Shown here piece by piece: positions 1 to 9,179 of a stretch of DNA of 64,000 nucleotides. Location of the stretch: positions 372,001 through 436,000 of the forward strand of contig NZ_BSPQ01000001.1 of the NCBI RefSeq assembly GCF_030161115.1, in the 5' to 3' direction. Numbering within the stretch: position 1 is the first letter of the stretch; each line of letters opens with the position of its first letter. A program made the translations under genes and the position numbers. The stretch comes from Psychromonas marina. Lineage in GTDB: Bacteria; Pseudomonadota; Gammaproteobacteria; Enterobacterales; Psychromonadaceae. The notes beneath the pieces were generated by a model. It was not told the origin of the DNA. It made no database searches and saw nothing but the letters and a program-made list of their open reading frames with translations.

Positions 1-585
1 AGAGACAAAGGTGCCATTACCTTCCGGTATCTGGGTAAAAAGCGCAGCACCTGAGTCATAACCTTGTACTAATACACCAGGCCCAACTCTAAACTTACTA
101 CCGCCTCCATCACCGTGGTAATCAATATCGCCAAACTCATCACTTTGAAACGGTTGCGTATCCACTTGAAAACCAGCAAAGATATATTGGCTATTACCAT
201 CTTTAGTATTCGCCACACCAACAAGTTCTTCACGCAAGCCCTCTAGCTCTTTCGCCATTGCCTCACGCCCTTCTCCGTCATAGGTTTCATTACCTGCGGT
301 GACCATGATTTCGCGTACACGTTGCAAAATATTAGTGGTTTGTGACAAAGCCGTATCTTCAAGTGCATTTGCTGATTCAGCAATATCTGCATTTTTTAAG
401 TATTGTTCACCCACGCTGACGTCTTGCTTTAAACGCTGAATAGTGGCAATAGCAACAGGATCATCAGAACCATTCAATACACGCTTTTGCTCTGACAAAT
501 GCATGTTTTGCTGATTTAATGAAGACTGTTGTCCCATTACACTATTCATATTACGTTGAAAAAAGACTTGGGTGGAAATACGCAT
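1..585 (-). CDS. flgL: Flagellar hook-associated protein 3 (FlgL), 3'-truncated by the window edge
   Basis: FlgL forms the second hook-filament junction ring of the flagellum, outside the cell. The ATG (complement of 583-585) opens MRISTQVFFQRNMNSVM, the usual FlgL start, followed by the helical flagellin-like N-terminal domain with QQ/NQQNMHLSEQKRVLNGSDDP. That is the conserved flagellin-family segment before the coiled-coil core. 195 codons are visible; the central and C-terminal parts lie outside the window. The gene lies downstream of flgK on the same strand, as usual, but 355 bp of non-coding DNA separates them instead of a few bases. A possible sigma-54 site lies 55 bp upstream. Confidence 0.93.
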   Translation of the reverse strand, partial: MRISTQVFFQRNMNSVMGQQSSLNQQNMHLSEQKRVLNGSDDPVAIATIQRLKQDVSVGEQYLKNADIAESANALEDTALSQTTNILQRVREIMVTAGNETYDGEGREAMAKELEGLREELVGVANTKDGNSQYIFAGFQVDTQPFQSDEFGDIDYHGDGGGSKFRVGPGVLVQGYDSGAALFTQIPEGNGTFVS

Positions 586-639
586 AATTGTCCCTCTGAA
601 TACCTATTATGAGTCGATGACTCAATCTAAACTTAACAA

Positions 640-655
640 TGCAATAATTATTCCA
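640..655 (-). promoter_or_regulatory. Possible sigma-54 promoter of flgL
   Basis: Read on the minus strand the site is TGGAATAATTATTGCA. It keeps the GG (-24) and GC (-12) pairs at correct spacing and a full TTGCA, but departs from TGGCAC in the middle of the -24 box. It lies 55 bp upstream of the flgL ATG, a plausible distance. It is weaker than the other sigma-54 sites of the cluster. Confidence 0.45.
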
Positions 656-805
656 AGTTGATATTTATAGGAGGTAAACCGCAGTTGTTAGTTATTAGCG
701 AACAGCTAAAATCAAGCTATCAGATTTAGTACTCTACCTACGTGGCCATTCATAGCAAACTAAAGGGGAGAAGAGATAATATTGTTTAGAAGATTAGAGG
801 ATTAA

Positions 806-829
806 ATGATTACATGATTACATGATTAC
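806..829. repeat. 8-bp tandem repeat, three copies
   Basis: ATGATTAC occurs three times head to tail (806-813, 814-821, 822-829) in the flgK-flgL gap. A perfect short array like this is a candidate slippage site. No function is evident. Confidence 0.8.
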
Positions 830-940
830 ATCGGAAGTATGCGTCCCCACAGGAAGCATGGGAACGAGTAGTAACTACTTATCTGTATTCACTAGGTGAA
901 TAACTGACCGCTTAAAGCGAATGACTGACGGCTTCCTGAC

Positions 941-2962
941 CTATCTAGATGCCTGTAATATGGTGTCAAAAAGTTCAGAAGCAACCGATATCACACGTGC
1001 AGCAGCGCTATAATGTTGCTGAAATTGTAATAGATTTGCAGCCTCTTCATCCATATTAACGCCACTCATGCTTTGCATACGTTCAAAGGATTGATTTTGA
1101 AGAATTTCCATAGTCTGCATCGTGGTATCAGCATTTGCTGTTTTAGCACCAACTTCTGAAATCATGCCACTATACACATCGGCGATTGTCGCCTTGTTAC
1201 CGTTCATAATTTTCTGGTTCTGTAGGTCAGCGATTTTTAACATATTGCTGTTATCACCCGCGCCCGTTTCATTAAAGTTAAGGCTAAAACTATCACCGGC
1301 TTGTGCAGAGCCAGAAACCATCTCTACTTCAACACCAGCAAAAGCAAACGTCGCTTTGCCACTAAGCGGATCAATCGTGCTTGTGAGCCCAGATAAAGCA
1401 GTCGCACCATTTTTATCCACAACATCATAGGTAATGTTCCCACTAGCAGGATCAATACTAATAATGTCGATGTTAAGTGGATTATCTACATCCATATAAA
1501 GTGCATGTGATGGATCAATAATCGCACTCGTTCGTAATAACGCATTACCATTGTTTGCTTGTGCTGCTATTGTTTTTATCTCCGCATCAGCAGCCGCTAC
1601 TTTTTCAGGATCCGTTAACTGTACCGTTGCTTCTTGTGCCGCTAAACGTGTTGGACGTAATGAAAATGACTTTCCTTTTTGAGGCAGATTATTGGGGTCG
1701 ATTGAATCAATCCCGATACTGATTCCCGCCCCAGGTATATCAACACGCTGTGACTCGGACATATCCACTGCTAATGGTGTCAGTCTTTCACCTGTAGTGC
1801 GATTTGTTGCCGTAAAAGAGAGCGTTTCAGGTGGGCCAGCTTGGTAATCTTCCACTACCAGATCAAACTCATCAGGACTTAATTTACTGAGGTCATCAAT
1901 ACGCACACTCAGTTGCATTTTACCTAAACCATCATCATGAGAGAGTACGCGCTTTTGCATTGTTAACGGTGCATTAAGGTCATTAAATAGATTACCCCCA
2001 ATTTCACCATCAAGCGTCATCCCTTGTTTTTGCTGTTCATTAATAGCGTGTGTTAATCCGATAACATTTTGACCAAGCTGATTAAAAGCGCGTTCAACAT
2101 CATTATTTCTTGCGTCAAATAAGCCCGCAACTGAGCCGCCTAATCGCCCGCCATCAATAACCGCGAGGTTACCATTAACACTGAGTGCTAACTCTTTTCG
2201 AGAAGGATCGGGATCCCCATTAACCGATAGCATCTGTAGTGCAGTGCCGCCCATCACCAACGATTGACCACTGCCGATATAGACATTGATCATAGCGTTA
2301 TCAGAAGGCACGACTGAAACGTCAACATATTGACTTAACTTAGTCACTATTTGGTCGCGCTGATCTAATAGGTCATTTGCGTTACTACTTACACCTGCGC
2401 CGGTAACCGCAGAGATCTGTTGATTGAGTGAAGCAAGGTTACCTGCAAGGGAAGAGATCTCTTTGGCTGAATTAGTAATATCATTATTAATCGAGGAATA
2501 CTGAACCTCTAAACTATCGTAGAGGCGATTATATTGAGCAACCGTATTATTCGCAGACTCTAGAAATACTTGGCGCGACTCTAATGTATTCGGACTATCT
2601 GCAACGCCATTGATCGATTCAAACATATTTAAAACAGGTTGAGCGACCGAAGTGCCTGAGCTAGAAAGCAATGTATCTAACTGACTGCTTTGTTGATAGA
2701 CCTCTTTTGCATACTCAAATTGCGAAGTATTCATCATGTTTTCAGTAAAGGCGAATTGATCATAAGCACGTTCAATACCACTGATCATCGAACCACGACC
2801 AACAAAATAGTTACCCGATCTATCTGCACCTGCGGTTGATATCTCAACACTTTGACGTGAATAACCTTCAGTATTCACATTGGCGATATTATGACTGGTG
2901 GTATTCAGGCTCGCTTGAGATGAATAGATGCCCGATAAACCAATTTGAAATAGATCAGCCAT
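941..2962 (-). CDS. flgK: Flagellar hook-associated protein 1 (FlgK)
   Basis: FlgK is the first junction protein between hook and filament, exported through the flagellar type III system without a signal peptide. The N-terminus (MADLFQIGLSGIYSSQASLN, then SHNIANVNTEGYSRQ) carries the flagellar rod/hook 'basal-body rod' motif. The C-terminus (NLLQFQQHYSAAARVISVASELFDTIL) is the matching helical motif that packs against it. The protein has 673 residues, longer than the enteric FlgK (about 550) because of an enlarged middle region, as is common in marine Vibrio-like species. The start codon overlaps the flgJ stop by 8 bp, so translation is probably coupled. The minus-strand order flgJ-flgK-flgL is standard. 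Confidence 0.97.
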   Translation of the reverse strand: MADLFQIGLSGIYSSQASLNTTSHNIANVNTEGYSRQSVEISTAGADRSGNYFVGRGSMISGIERAYDQFAFTENMMNTSQFEYAKEVYQQSSQLDTLLSSSGTSVAQPVLNMFESINGVADSPNTLESRQVFLESANNTVAQYNRLYDSLEVQYSSINNDITNSAKEISSLAGNLASLNQQISAVTGAGVSSNANDLLDQRDQIVTKLSQYVDVSVVPSDNAMINVYIGSGQSLVMGGTALQMLSVNGDPDPSRKELALSVNGNLAVIDGGRLGGSVAGLFDARNNDVERAFNQLGQNVIGLTHAINEQQKQGMTLDGEIGGNLFNDLNAPLTMQKRVLSHDDGLGKMQLSVRIDDLSKLSPDEFDLVVEDYQAGPPETLSFTATNRTTGERLTPLAVDMSESQRVDIPGAGISIGIDSIDPNNLPQKGKSFSLRPTRLAAQEATVQLTDPEKVAAADAEIKTIAAQANNGNALLRTSAIIDPSHALYMDVDNPLNIDIISIDPASGNITYDVVDKNGATALSGLTSTIDPLSGKATFAFAGVEVEMVSGSAQAGDSFSLNFNETGAGDNSNMLKIADLQNQKIMNGNKATIADVYSGMISEVGAKTANADTTMQTMEILQNQSFERMQSMSGVNMDEEAANLLQFQQHYSAAARVISVASELFDTILQASR

Positions 2963-3980
2963 TTAACTCTCCCTCTGCAACAGCTTGCTTGAACGATTCA
3001 TTATTCATTATCTGTTTAATCTTATCGGCATATTGTGGATCCGTTGCATAACCCGCTTTCTGTATCTCTTCGATATAACGATCTGCATTAGTGCCTTGCT
3101 GTAAGGCTTCTTGGTAACGTTGATTGGTGCTGATGAATTTTCCATAATCGGCAAAACTCTGCTCATAATTGTCATAAGCCCTAAAATCTGAACGACGCTT
3201 AACACCGATTCCGTTTTCTACTTCCAGACTATCCTTAGCCACTTTGTCACCTTGCCAAGAACGGTGGGCTTTAATATTAAACAGATTAAAACTACTTTGA
3301 TTATCACTGTTATTAATCACCTTCTTACCCCACCCTGTCTCTAATGCCGATTGCGCCACTAATACCTCAGGTGAAATACCTAATGCTTTTGCCGCTTTTT
3401 TAGCGTACGGCATAAGCGTTTCAATGAATGATTTTTGATCGGTAAAAGGTTTATTTTCAACTCTACTTTCAAGTTCAGCGACAGGCTTAGCGGTATTGAT
3501 AACCGGTTGGTTAAAGGCAGGTAGTGACGGTTGCATTTTATCGGGTTTATTCAAATCAACAGCCGCCAATGCTTTGTTGAGATCCATCATTTTTGATGTT
3601 TCACTGTTTGGCATCACCATCTCATCTTGAGGTACAGATTTAGGGCCCGCTATAGAGGTAGGATCAAGTTGACGCACCAGTGCATCTGCGAGCCCAAGAG
3701 AACCATGGCGACTGATATCAAGCGCCAGTTGCTTATCCTGCATATCGGTATAAAACTTGGTATCTTTGTTATTAAATGGGCTGTCAGTTTCAAAGGCTTC
3801 ATTTGCCTGACGCATTGATTTAATTAACATACTGGCAAACATCGACTCAAACTGATTAGCAACTTCACGGATCGATTCTTTACTATTACCCTGCGCTTTT
3901 TGACGCAGTTGATCTAACCCTTGTAGGTCAAAGTAATTGCTAGATTGTGTCACTGCACTGTTGGTCATCATTCGTCCCAT
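2955..3980 (-). CDS. flgJ: Flagellar rod assembly protein / peptidoglycan hydrolase FlgJ
   Basis: FlgJ caps the growing rod and opens the peptidoglycan for it in the periplasm. Residues about 35-105 (REVANQFESMFASMLIKSMRQAN) form the rod-cap domain. Residues about 180-335 form a glucosaminidase domain with SALETGWGKK, whose Glu214 is the likely catalytic acid, and the following NLFNIKA. A proline-rich linker separates the two. At 341 residues it has the dual-domain form of beta/gammaproteobacteria. The start could be this ATG or the ATGATG 9 bp downstream; both have weak ribosome-binding sites. A strong sigma-54 site lies 31-46 bp upstream, so flgJK form their own transcription unit, separated from flgI by an unrelated gene. 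Confidence 0.96.
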   Translation of the reverse strand: MGRMMTNSAVTQSSNYFDLQGLDQLRQKAQGNSKESIREVANQFESMFASMLIKSMRQANEAFETDSPFNNKDTKFYTDMQDKQLALDISRHGSLGLADALVRQLDPTSIAGPKSVPQDEMVMPNSETSKMMDLNKALAAVDLNKPDKMQPSLPAFNQPVINTAKPVAELESRVENKPFTDQKSFIETLMPYAKKAAKALGISPEVLVAQSALETGWGKKVINNSDNQSSFNLFNIKAHRSWQGDKVAKDSLEVENGIGVKRRSDFRAYDNYEQSFADYGKFISTNQRYQEALQQGTNADRYIEEIQKAGYATDPQYADKIKQIMNNESFKQAVAEGELNG

Positions 3981-4010
3981 TTAATCCAATTTTACTCACA
4001 CTCTAAACAA

Positions 4011-4026
4011 AGCAATTATAGTGCCA
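4011..4026 (-). promoter_or_regulatory. Sigma-54 promoter of flgJK
   Basis: On the minus strand the site reads TGGCACTATAATTGCT, a full match to the sigma-54 consensus TGGCAC-N5-TTGCW with GG and GC at the right spacing. It lies just upstream of flgJ. It explains how flgJK can be expressed although the antiporter gene cuts them off from the flgFGHI unit. Confidence 0.88.
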
Positions 4027-4124
4027 CAATTAAATAAAACCGCAGTACAGAGTACTTTAATAAAGTTGATATAAAGGTCGACTCAAGTAGAATGCCCGCA
4101 TCAATCTTATAGGGAATAATAAAT

Positions 4125-5447
4125 ATGAATCCAGTTATATTGGCGGTTTGCCTGATGCTCGTGTTATCGCTCATGCGTATCAATGTTGTCATCGCATTGA
4201 CGCTCAGTGCGTTAGTGGGCGGCTTGAGTGCAGGGCTTTCTGTGGCAGATACCGTCAGTGCATTTGAAGGAGGACTCGGTGGAGGAGCAACAATCGCATT
4301 GAGCTATGCAATGTTAGGTGCGTTTGCTGTCGCCATCTCAAAATCAGGTATTACTGACCTGTTAGCACAAACGGTGATTAAACGTCTGCATGGACATAAT
4401 CCAGATAAACTTTCTCTGGCGATAAAATACGGCGTGTTAGGCAGCATTTTATTAATTACTATCTCATCACAGAATATTATTCCTGTTCATATCGCCTTTA
4501 TCCCGATCTTAATTCCACCGTTACTTTCTGTATTTGCCAAACTACGTTTAGACAGACGTTTAGTCGCTTGTATATTAACCTTCGGTTTAGTGACACCTTA
4601 TATGGTATTACCGGTTGGCTTTGGTGGTATTTTCTTACACAACATTCTGCTTAAAAATCTCCACGATAACGGTCTTCAAGCAACGGCAGCACAAGTACCG
4701 ATGGCAATGTTACTACCTGCACTCGGTATGGTAACAGGGCTACTCATTGCCGTATTTTTCAGTTACCGCAAACCGCGTGATTACCCTGTAACAGCAGAAG
4801 ATGCCGTTCAGCCAGAAGCTAAAACACTTAATAAACGCCATATTTTGGTTGCTGTTATTGCAATTATATCAACGCTAACAGCGCAGCTATACACAGGTTC
4901 AATGATCGTTGGTGCCCTCGCTGGTTTTACAGTATTTACCGTAGGTGGCGTGATTGCTTGGAAAGAAACACAAGATGTGTTCACCAAAGGTGTACATATG
5001 ATGGCGATGATTGGTTTCATTATGATTGCAGCAGCTGGTTTTGCCGCAGTAATGAAGGCAACCGGCAGTGTAGAAAGCTTAGTCTCGTTTTTAAGCGGTA
5101 GTATTGGTGATAATAAAGCCTTAGCTGCACTCTTAATGTTAGTTATCGGTTTATTAGTCACAATGGGTATTGGATCTTCATTCTCAACGATTCCAATTAT
5201 TGCCACTATTTACGTACCATTGGCGATCGCATTTGGTTTCTCTCCTATGGCAACTATCGCGTTAGTGGGTACTGCTGCAGCATTAGGCGATGCCGGCTCC
5301 CCTGCTTCCGATTCTACATTGGGACCAACATCGGGTTTAAATATGGATGGAAAACATGACCATATCTGGGATACCGTTGTACCAACCTTCATTCATTATA
5401 ACTTACCCTTAATCGCATTTGGCTGGATTGCCGCGATGACGCTGTAA
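4125..5447 (+). CDS. Na+/H+ antiporter / NhaC-like permease family membrane protein (COG2056 type)
   Basis: A polytopic inner-membrane protein of 440 residues with about a dozen hydrophobic segments. It shows the paired half-repeats typical of ion-transporter-superfamily permeases: [22 protein letters not shown] near residue 50, and the C-terminal [32 protein letters not shown], a signature of the YuiF/COG2056 permeases. Such proteins are annotated as Na+/H+ antiporters or amino-acid (histidine-like) transporters; the substrate cannot be read from the sequence. It stands alone on the plus strand between flgJ and flgI, both on the minus strand. It has its own ribosome-binding region (TAGGGAATAATAA) and a strong terminator just downstream, which marks it as an inserted, independent unit. 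Confidence 0.85.
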   Translation: MNPVILAVCLMLVLSLMRINVVIALTLSALVGGLSAGLSVADTVSAFEGGLGGGATIALSYAMLGAFAVAISKSGITDLLAQTVIKRLHGHNPDKLSLAIKYGVLGSILLITISSQNIIPVHIAFIPILIPPLLSVFAKLRLDRRLVACILTFGLVTPYMVLPVGFGGIFLHNILLKNLHDNGLQATAAQVPMAMLLPALGMVTGLLIAVFFSYRKPRDYPVTAEDAVQPEAKTLNKRHILVAVIAIISTLTAQLYTGSMIVGALAGFTVFTVGGVIAWKETQDVFTKGVHMMAMIGFIMIAAAGFAAVMKATGSVESLVSFLSGSIGDNKALAALLMLVIGLLVTMGIGSSFSTIPIIATIYVPLAIAFGFSPMATIALVGTAAALGDAGSPASDSTLGPTSGLNMDGKHDHIWDTVVPTFIHYNLPLIAFGWIAAMTL

Positions 5448-5505
5448 GTCGTTAATAACTGTTAGTAGCCGTCAGTTATTAGCGGTCAGCTGTTAGTAAA
5501 AACAA

Positions 5506-5544
5506 AAAAGCCCCACTTCATTAGCACAATGAAGTGGGGCTTTT
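5506..5544. terminator. Strong rho-independent terminator, bidirectional
   Basis: A perfect 17-bp stem (5506-5522 with 5528-5544) with loop AGCAC; the arms carry GCCCCACTTCATT and end in A/T runs on both strands. It ends the antiporter transcript. It lies 3' of flgI, so on the minus strand it can also end the flgFGHI transcript. Confidence 0.93.
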
Positions 5545-5564
5545 AAATTTTACTGCTTAACTAA

Positions 5565-5606
5565 CTAATAACTAATAACTAATAACTAATAACTAATAAC
5601 TAATAA
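5565..5606. repeat. 7-bp tandem repeat (CTAATAA), six copies
   Basis: CTAATAA is repeated six times without error between the terminator and the 3' end of flgI. Just before the terminator (5474-5491) lies the segment AGTTATTAGCGGTCAGCT, which resembles the one at 690-705. The array is a likely slippage locus outside any gene. Confidence 0.9.
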
Positions 5607-5610
5607 CTTC

Positions 5611-6711
5611 TTAGATTATTATCAACTCACCCTGCAGTGCGCCAGCTTGTTTGAGTGCTTCCAGTATCGCCATTAAATCCCCCGGAGCTAAGCCCACTTC
5701 ATTAACTGCACGTACAAGGTCATTCAAACTCACCCCGGTATCAAACTTAAACATGCGGCTATCCTCTTGAGTGATATTAATCGTGCTGTTATCGATCACC
5801 TCAGTGTTGCCGCCTGCAAATGCATTAGGTTGTGAAACCTCACGGTTCTCACTCACTGTGACACTAATACCACCATGGGTAATTGCGGTAGGTAATAATT
5901 TAACGTCTTGACCAATAACAATGGTGCCAGTACGTGAGTTTACAATCACTTTTGCAGTACTACGTGCCGGTTCAAAGGTCAGGTTTTCCAATGTGGATAG
6001 GTAAGAGACACGTTGTGATATATCACGAGGCGCTAATACTTTAACTGAAGTCGCATCTAGCATCGATGCGGTATTCGGCCCAACAAGGTTATTAATCGTG
6101 TCCGCAAGACGTTTTGCCGTAGTAAAATCTGACTGGTGAAGGTTAAACGTAATGCTATCACCACTTGCAAAAGGAGAAAGTATTTCACGCTCAATAATCG
6201 CACCGTTAGAGATACGCCCAACTGTCGGTGTATTAATCACCACCTTTGAGCCATCAGCACCTTCTGCCCCTAAACCACCGACGACCAAGCTTCCCTGCGC
6301 CAGTGCATAAACATTACCATCGACCCCTTTCAAGAAGGTTTGTAGTAACTCACCACCACGTAAACTTTTTGCTTCACCAATCGCTGAAACGGTAATGTCA
6401 ATTTTCTGACCACGTTTGGCAAATGCCTCTAATTCGGCAGTGATGGCAACTGGCGCTACATTTTTAATGTTGAGCTTTTGGCCTGCGGGTATATTAATAC
6501 CAAAATTACGTAACATGGTCGCAAAAGCTTGCTCTGTAAATTTACTGCTTCTTTCGCCTGTGCCCGGTAAACCAACCACCAAACCATAACCGACTAATTG
6601 GTTACTACGCACCCCCTGTACACTGGCGAGATCTTTAATACGCGCAGAAAAAGAGCTGCTAGAAAAACTGATAATGATTAAGCTAAGTAATATTTTTTTA
6701 AATGAAAACAT
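5611..6711 (-). CDS. flgI: Flagellar P-ring protein FlgI
   Basis: FlgI builds the periplasmic P ring around the rod, in the peptidoglycan layer. The protein begins [23 protein letters not shown], a clear Sec signal peptide, and continues with [20 protein letters not shown] and [10 protein letters not shown], the hallmark of FlgI. Near the end, [18 protein letters not shown] is also typical. I chose this ATG because AAGGGG lies at a good distance upstream; a TTG 18 bp further upstream would only add six residues. It follows flgH with a 46-bp gap and ends at the tandem repeat and terminator. Confidence 0.96.
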   Translation of the reverse strand: MFSFKKILLSLIIISFSSSSFSARIKDLASVQGVRSNQLVGYGLVVGLPGTGERSSKFTEQAFATMLRNFGINIPAGQKLNIKNVAPVAITAELEAFAKRGQKIDITVSAIGEAKSLRGGELLQTFLKGVDGNVYALAQGSLVVGGLGAEGADGSKVVINTPTVGRISNGAIIEREILSPFASGDSITFNLHQSDFTTAKRLADTINNLVGPNTASMLDATSVKVLAPRDISQRVSYLSTLENLTFEPARSTAKVIVNSRTGTIVIGQDVKLLPTAITHGGISVTVSENREVSQPNAFAGGNTEVIDNSTINITQEDSRMFKFDTGVSLNDLVRAVNEVGLAPGDLMAILEALKQAGALQGELIII

Positions 6712-6757
6712 GGGGTGCCCCTTGAGCAATACACACTCGATAAATTAGATTAACCGA

Positions 6758-7441
6758 TTAGATAGGCCAATATGGCCCTGAGAAAAATGAAGTTAACCAC
6801 CCTTGCTTTTGGGTATTAGCAAAGTCACCGGTACCACCGTATTGAATGCGTGCGTTAGCAACTCTGCGTGATGAAATCGTGTTATCAGAGCTAACATCTT
6901 CAGAACGAACCACCCCTTTGATACGTACATATTCTTCACCATTATTGAGCATCAACCACTTCTCACCGCGAATCATAAGGTTACCATTATTTAAAACACG
7001 TACGATATTCACCGAAATGCTGCCTTGCAAATTATTACTTTGGTCTGCGTCTGCATCCCCTTCAAATTTGCTGCTTTGATTTAAACCCGCACTACCACCT
7101 GAGATGGTGAGCGGTGAACTACCCTTAGAAGGAAAGAGCGTTTGATCAATACCCAAATCATAGCTATTTTTCTTCTCTTGACTGGTGCCTGCATTTTTAC
7201 TGGCTGAAGTCGCCTCTTCCAAATAGACTGTAATAATATCGCCAACACGATGTGCTTTAATATCAGAATAAAGATTATTACCAAAGTTCTCTTGAAACAT
7301 TGAACCCGTATTAATCATCTCAACACTTGGCTCCATTGGTTCAACAGGGGCAAACTCAGGATCATTTTTTACTTCTGCATTAGGTAAAGAGGTACAACCT
7401 GTAACGACAGCTAAACCTATTAATAAAATAAAGTTAACCAT
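6758..7441 (-). CDS. flgH: Flagellar L-ring lipoprotein FlgH
   Basis: FlgH forms the outer-membrane L ring. The N-terminus is a lipoprotein signal peptide with lipobox VVTGC (lipidated Cys16). The body has the FlgH motifs SDIKAHRVGDIITV and, at the C-terminus, the VANARIQYGGTG segment. At 227 residues the length fits the family. GGAGGC precedes the ATG. It lies 11 bp downstream of flgG in the flgFGHI unit. Confidence 0.96.
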   Translation of the reverse strand: MVNFILLIGLAVVTGCTSLPNAEVKNDPEFAPVEPMEPSVEMINTGSMFQENFGNNLYSDIKAHRVGDIITVYLEEATSASKNAGTSQEKKNSYDLGIDQTLFPSKGSSPLTISGGSAGLNQSSKFEGDADADQSNNLQGSISVNIVRVLNNGNLMIRGEKWLMLNNGEEYVRIKGVVRSEDVSSDNTISSRRVANARIQYGGTGDFANTQKQGWLTSFFSGPYWPI

Positions 7442-7452
7442 AACGCCTCCGA

Positions 7453-8241
7453 TTATAATTGCTGGCTTACGTAAGAAAGCATCTCATCAACTGCAGAAAT
7501 TACTTTTGAGTTCATCTCATAAACACGCTGACTCTCAATAAGGTTCACTAACTCTTCGGTCACATTTACATTAGAGGTCTCTAACATGCCTTGGCGTATA
7601 AAGCCCATGCCATCAGCACCCGGAACGCCTTGCAGCGCGGCACCACTTGCCCCTGTTTCAGAGTATAAGTTCTCCCCTAATGGTTGTAGCCCAGATGGGT
7701 TAACAAAATCATTAACATTAAGCTGACCAACTACTTGGTTTTCTACTTGCCCTGCGATACGCACTGATACTTCACCTTCAGCACCGACACTGATCGACTG
7801 CGCATCATTAGGAATTTGAACTTGTGGTACTAATGGATAACCAGAGCCAGGGGTAACAATAACCCCGTCTTCATTTAACTGAAACTGACCATTACGTGTA
7901 AACGATGAGCTCCCATCAGGCATCTCTATCTCAAAGAAGCCACGCCCATCAACCATTAAATCTAATGAATTATTGGTCGTCAGTGCATTACCTTGAGAGA
8001 AGTTTTTCTGAACAGCAACAACTTTAGCACCCGCGCCAATCATTAAACCCGATGGCAATTTGGTATCTTGAGTCGCATTTGCACCCGGCTGATTGATATT
8101 TTGATAGAGTAAATCTTCAAACACTGCACGGCTCTTTTTGAAACCTACCGTACTTGCATTGGCCAAGTTATTAGAGATGGTCGCTACATTTGTTTGTTGA
8201 GAATCTAAACCTGTCTTACTTATCCATAAAGCGGGATGCAT
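7453..8241 (-). CDS. flgG: Flagellar distal rod protein FlgG
   Basis: FlgG is the distal rod subunit, exported by the flagellar type III apparatus. It starts MHPALWISKTGLDSQQTN and carries the basal-body rod motif ISNNLANASTVGFKKSRAVFEDLLYQ. It ends with the partner helix VNVTEELVNLIESQRVYEMNSK. Its 262 residues match the strongly conserved family length (about 260). The 35-bp gap to flgF includes AAGGAGAA before the start. Confidence 0.97.
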   Translation of the reverse strand: MHPALWISKTGLDSQQTNVATISNNLANASTVGFKKSRAVFEDLLYQNINQPGANATQDTKLPSGLMIGAGAKVVAVQKNFSQGNALTTNNSLDLMVDGRGFFEIEMPDGSSSFTRNGQFQLNEDGVIVTPGSGYPLVPQVQIPNDAQSISVGAEGEVSVRIAGQVENQVVGQLNVNDFVNPSGLQPLGENLYSETGASGAALQGVPGADGMGFIRQGMLETSNVNVTEELVNLIESQRVYEMNSKVISAVDEMLSYVSQQL

Positions 8242-8276
8242 ATATTTCTCCTTAAATTTTTGAAATTAAATGATCG

Positions 8277-9023
8277 TTAAACAACACGTAATAGAGATTC
8301 AGAACTTTTATCGATCTCTTCAGCGTTTTTCATCATTTTTATCTGCATTTCAAAATGTCGTTGCAAGTTAATTAAACTGGTTAACTCACTACTTACATTC
8401 ACATTAGACGCTTCTAGCGTGCCATTTTGTATACGTACCGTCGGGTCCAATAGCGCGTCAGCACCATCAGCACGCCTAAATAATCCATCTTCGCCACGCA
8501 CAAGATCTTTTACATTTGGGTTAACGAGTTTAATTTGTGCAACTTCTTCCATTGCTTCAGCAGGTGCGCCTTCAGGTCTCACTTCAACCATACCATCTTG
8601 ACGAATATTGAATTTTTCAACTGGCAATGGAATAAAAATGGGCTGGCCTTGAACATCAAGTACTTGATTACCTTTATTATTAATCAAAAAACCTTGCTGA
8701 TTAATATTAAGCCCTCCAGAACGCGTCATCGCCTCCCCACCCAGATCACTTTCAACCGTAAACCAGCCATCACCTTGGATTGAGATATCTAAGTCGCGCC
8801 CCGTACTTTGTAAGGCACCACTTTCAAAATTTTGTCCCGCCTCTTCCGTTACAGCAAAAACGCGAGAAGGTTGTCCCTCACCATAAACTTGCATACTGCG
8901 CGCTTGCTCAAAGCTTGATTTAAAGCCAGTTTTATTGGCGTTAGCAATATTATTAGAGTGAATCGCTAAAGCATTCATACTCTCTTTAGCACCAGACATT
9001 GAGATGTAAAGAAACTTATCCAT
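8277..9023 (-). CDS. flgF: Flagellar proximal rod protein FlgF
   Basis: FlgF is a proximal rod subunit. It begins MDKFLYISMSGAKESMN, with HSNNIANANKTGFKSSFEQAR as rod motif, and ends with LTSLINLQRHFEMQIKMM. I place the start at this ATG because AAGGAG lies 5 bp before it; a GTG two codons upstream overlaps the ribosome-binding site. It is the first gene of flgFGHI, behind its own sigma-54 promoter and a terminator that isolates it from flgE. Confidence 0.95.
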   Translation of the reverse strand: MDKFLYISMSGAKESMNALAIHSNNIANANKTGFKSSFEQARSMQVYGEGQPSRVFAVTEEAGQNFESGALQSTGRDLDISIQGDGWFTVESDLGGEAMTRSGGLNINQQGFLINNKGNQVLDVQGQPIFIPLPVEKFNIRQDGMVEVRPEGAPAEAMEEVAQIKLVNPNVKDLVRGEDGLFRRADGADALLDPTVRIQNGTLEASNVNVSSELTSLINLQRHFEMQIKMMKNAEEIDKSSESLLRVV

Positions 9024-9083
9024 TTGCACTCCTTAAGCGACGAATTCAATATGTATTTATTGAGGGACCGAGATAGGTTGAAA

Positions 9084-9099
9084 TGCAAAAGGTGTGCCA
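9084..9099 (-). promoter_or_regulatory. Sigma-54 promoter of flgFGHI
   Basis: The minus-strand sequence TGGCACACCTTTTGCA is a full match to the sigma-54 consensus. It lies 61-76 bp upstream of the flgF ATG and just downstream of the flgE terminator. This arrangement makes flgFGHI an independently started unit. Confidence 0.9.
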
Positions 9100-9125
9100 A
9101 TTGAAAATATAAGTGCCATAAAAAC

Positions 9126-9153
9126 AAAAATGCACCTGAAAAGGTGCATTTTT
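9126..9153 (-). terminator. Terminator between flgE and flgF
   Basis: A 12-bp perfect stem (9126-9137 with 9142-9153) closed by a GAAA-type tetraloop, with T runs on both sides. It follows the flgE stop by 26 bp and precedes the sigma-54 site of flgF. Confidence 0.88.
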
Positions 9154-9179
9154 ATTGGCTAAGTAGATAAAACAGTAGG

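Larger units (their letters stand above)
586..940. other. flgK-flgL intergenic region with short repeats
   Basis: This 355-bp gap separates two genes that are normally adjacent. I see no open reading frame. It holds a possible sigma-54 promoter for flgL (640-655), a GTTATTAGCG-type segment (690-705) that recurs near 5474-5491, a three-copy 8-bp tandem repeat (806-829) and a short palindrome (ATTCAC/GTGAAT, 888-902). Confidence 0.6.
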
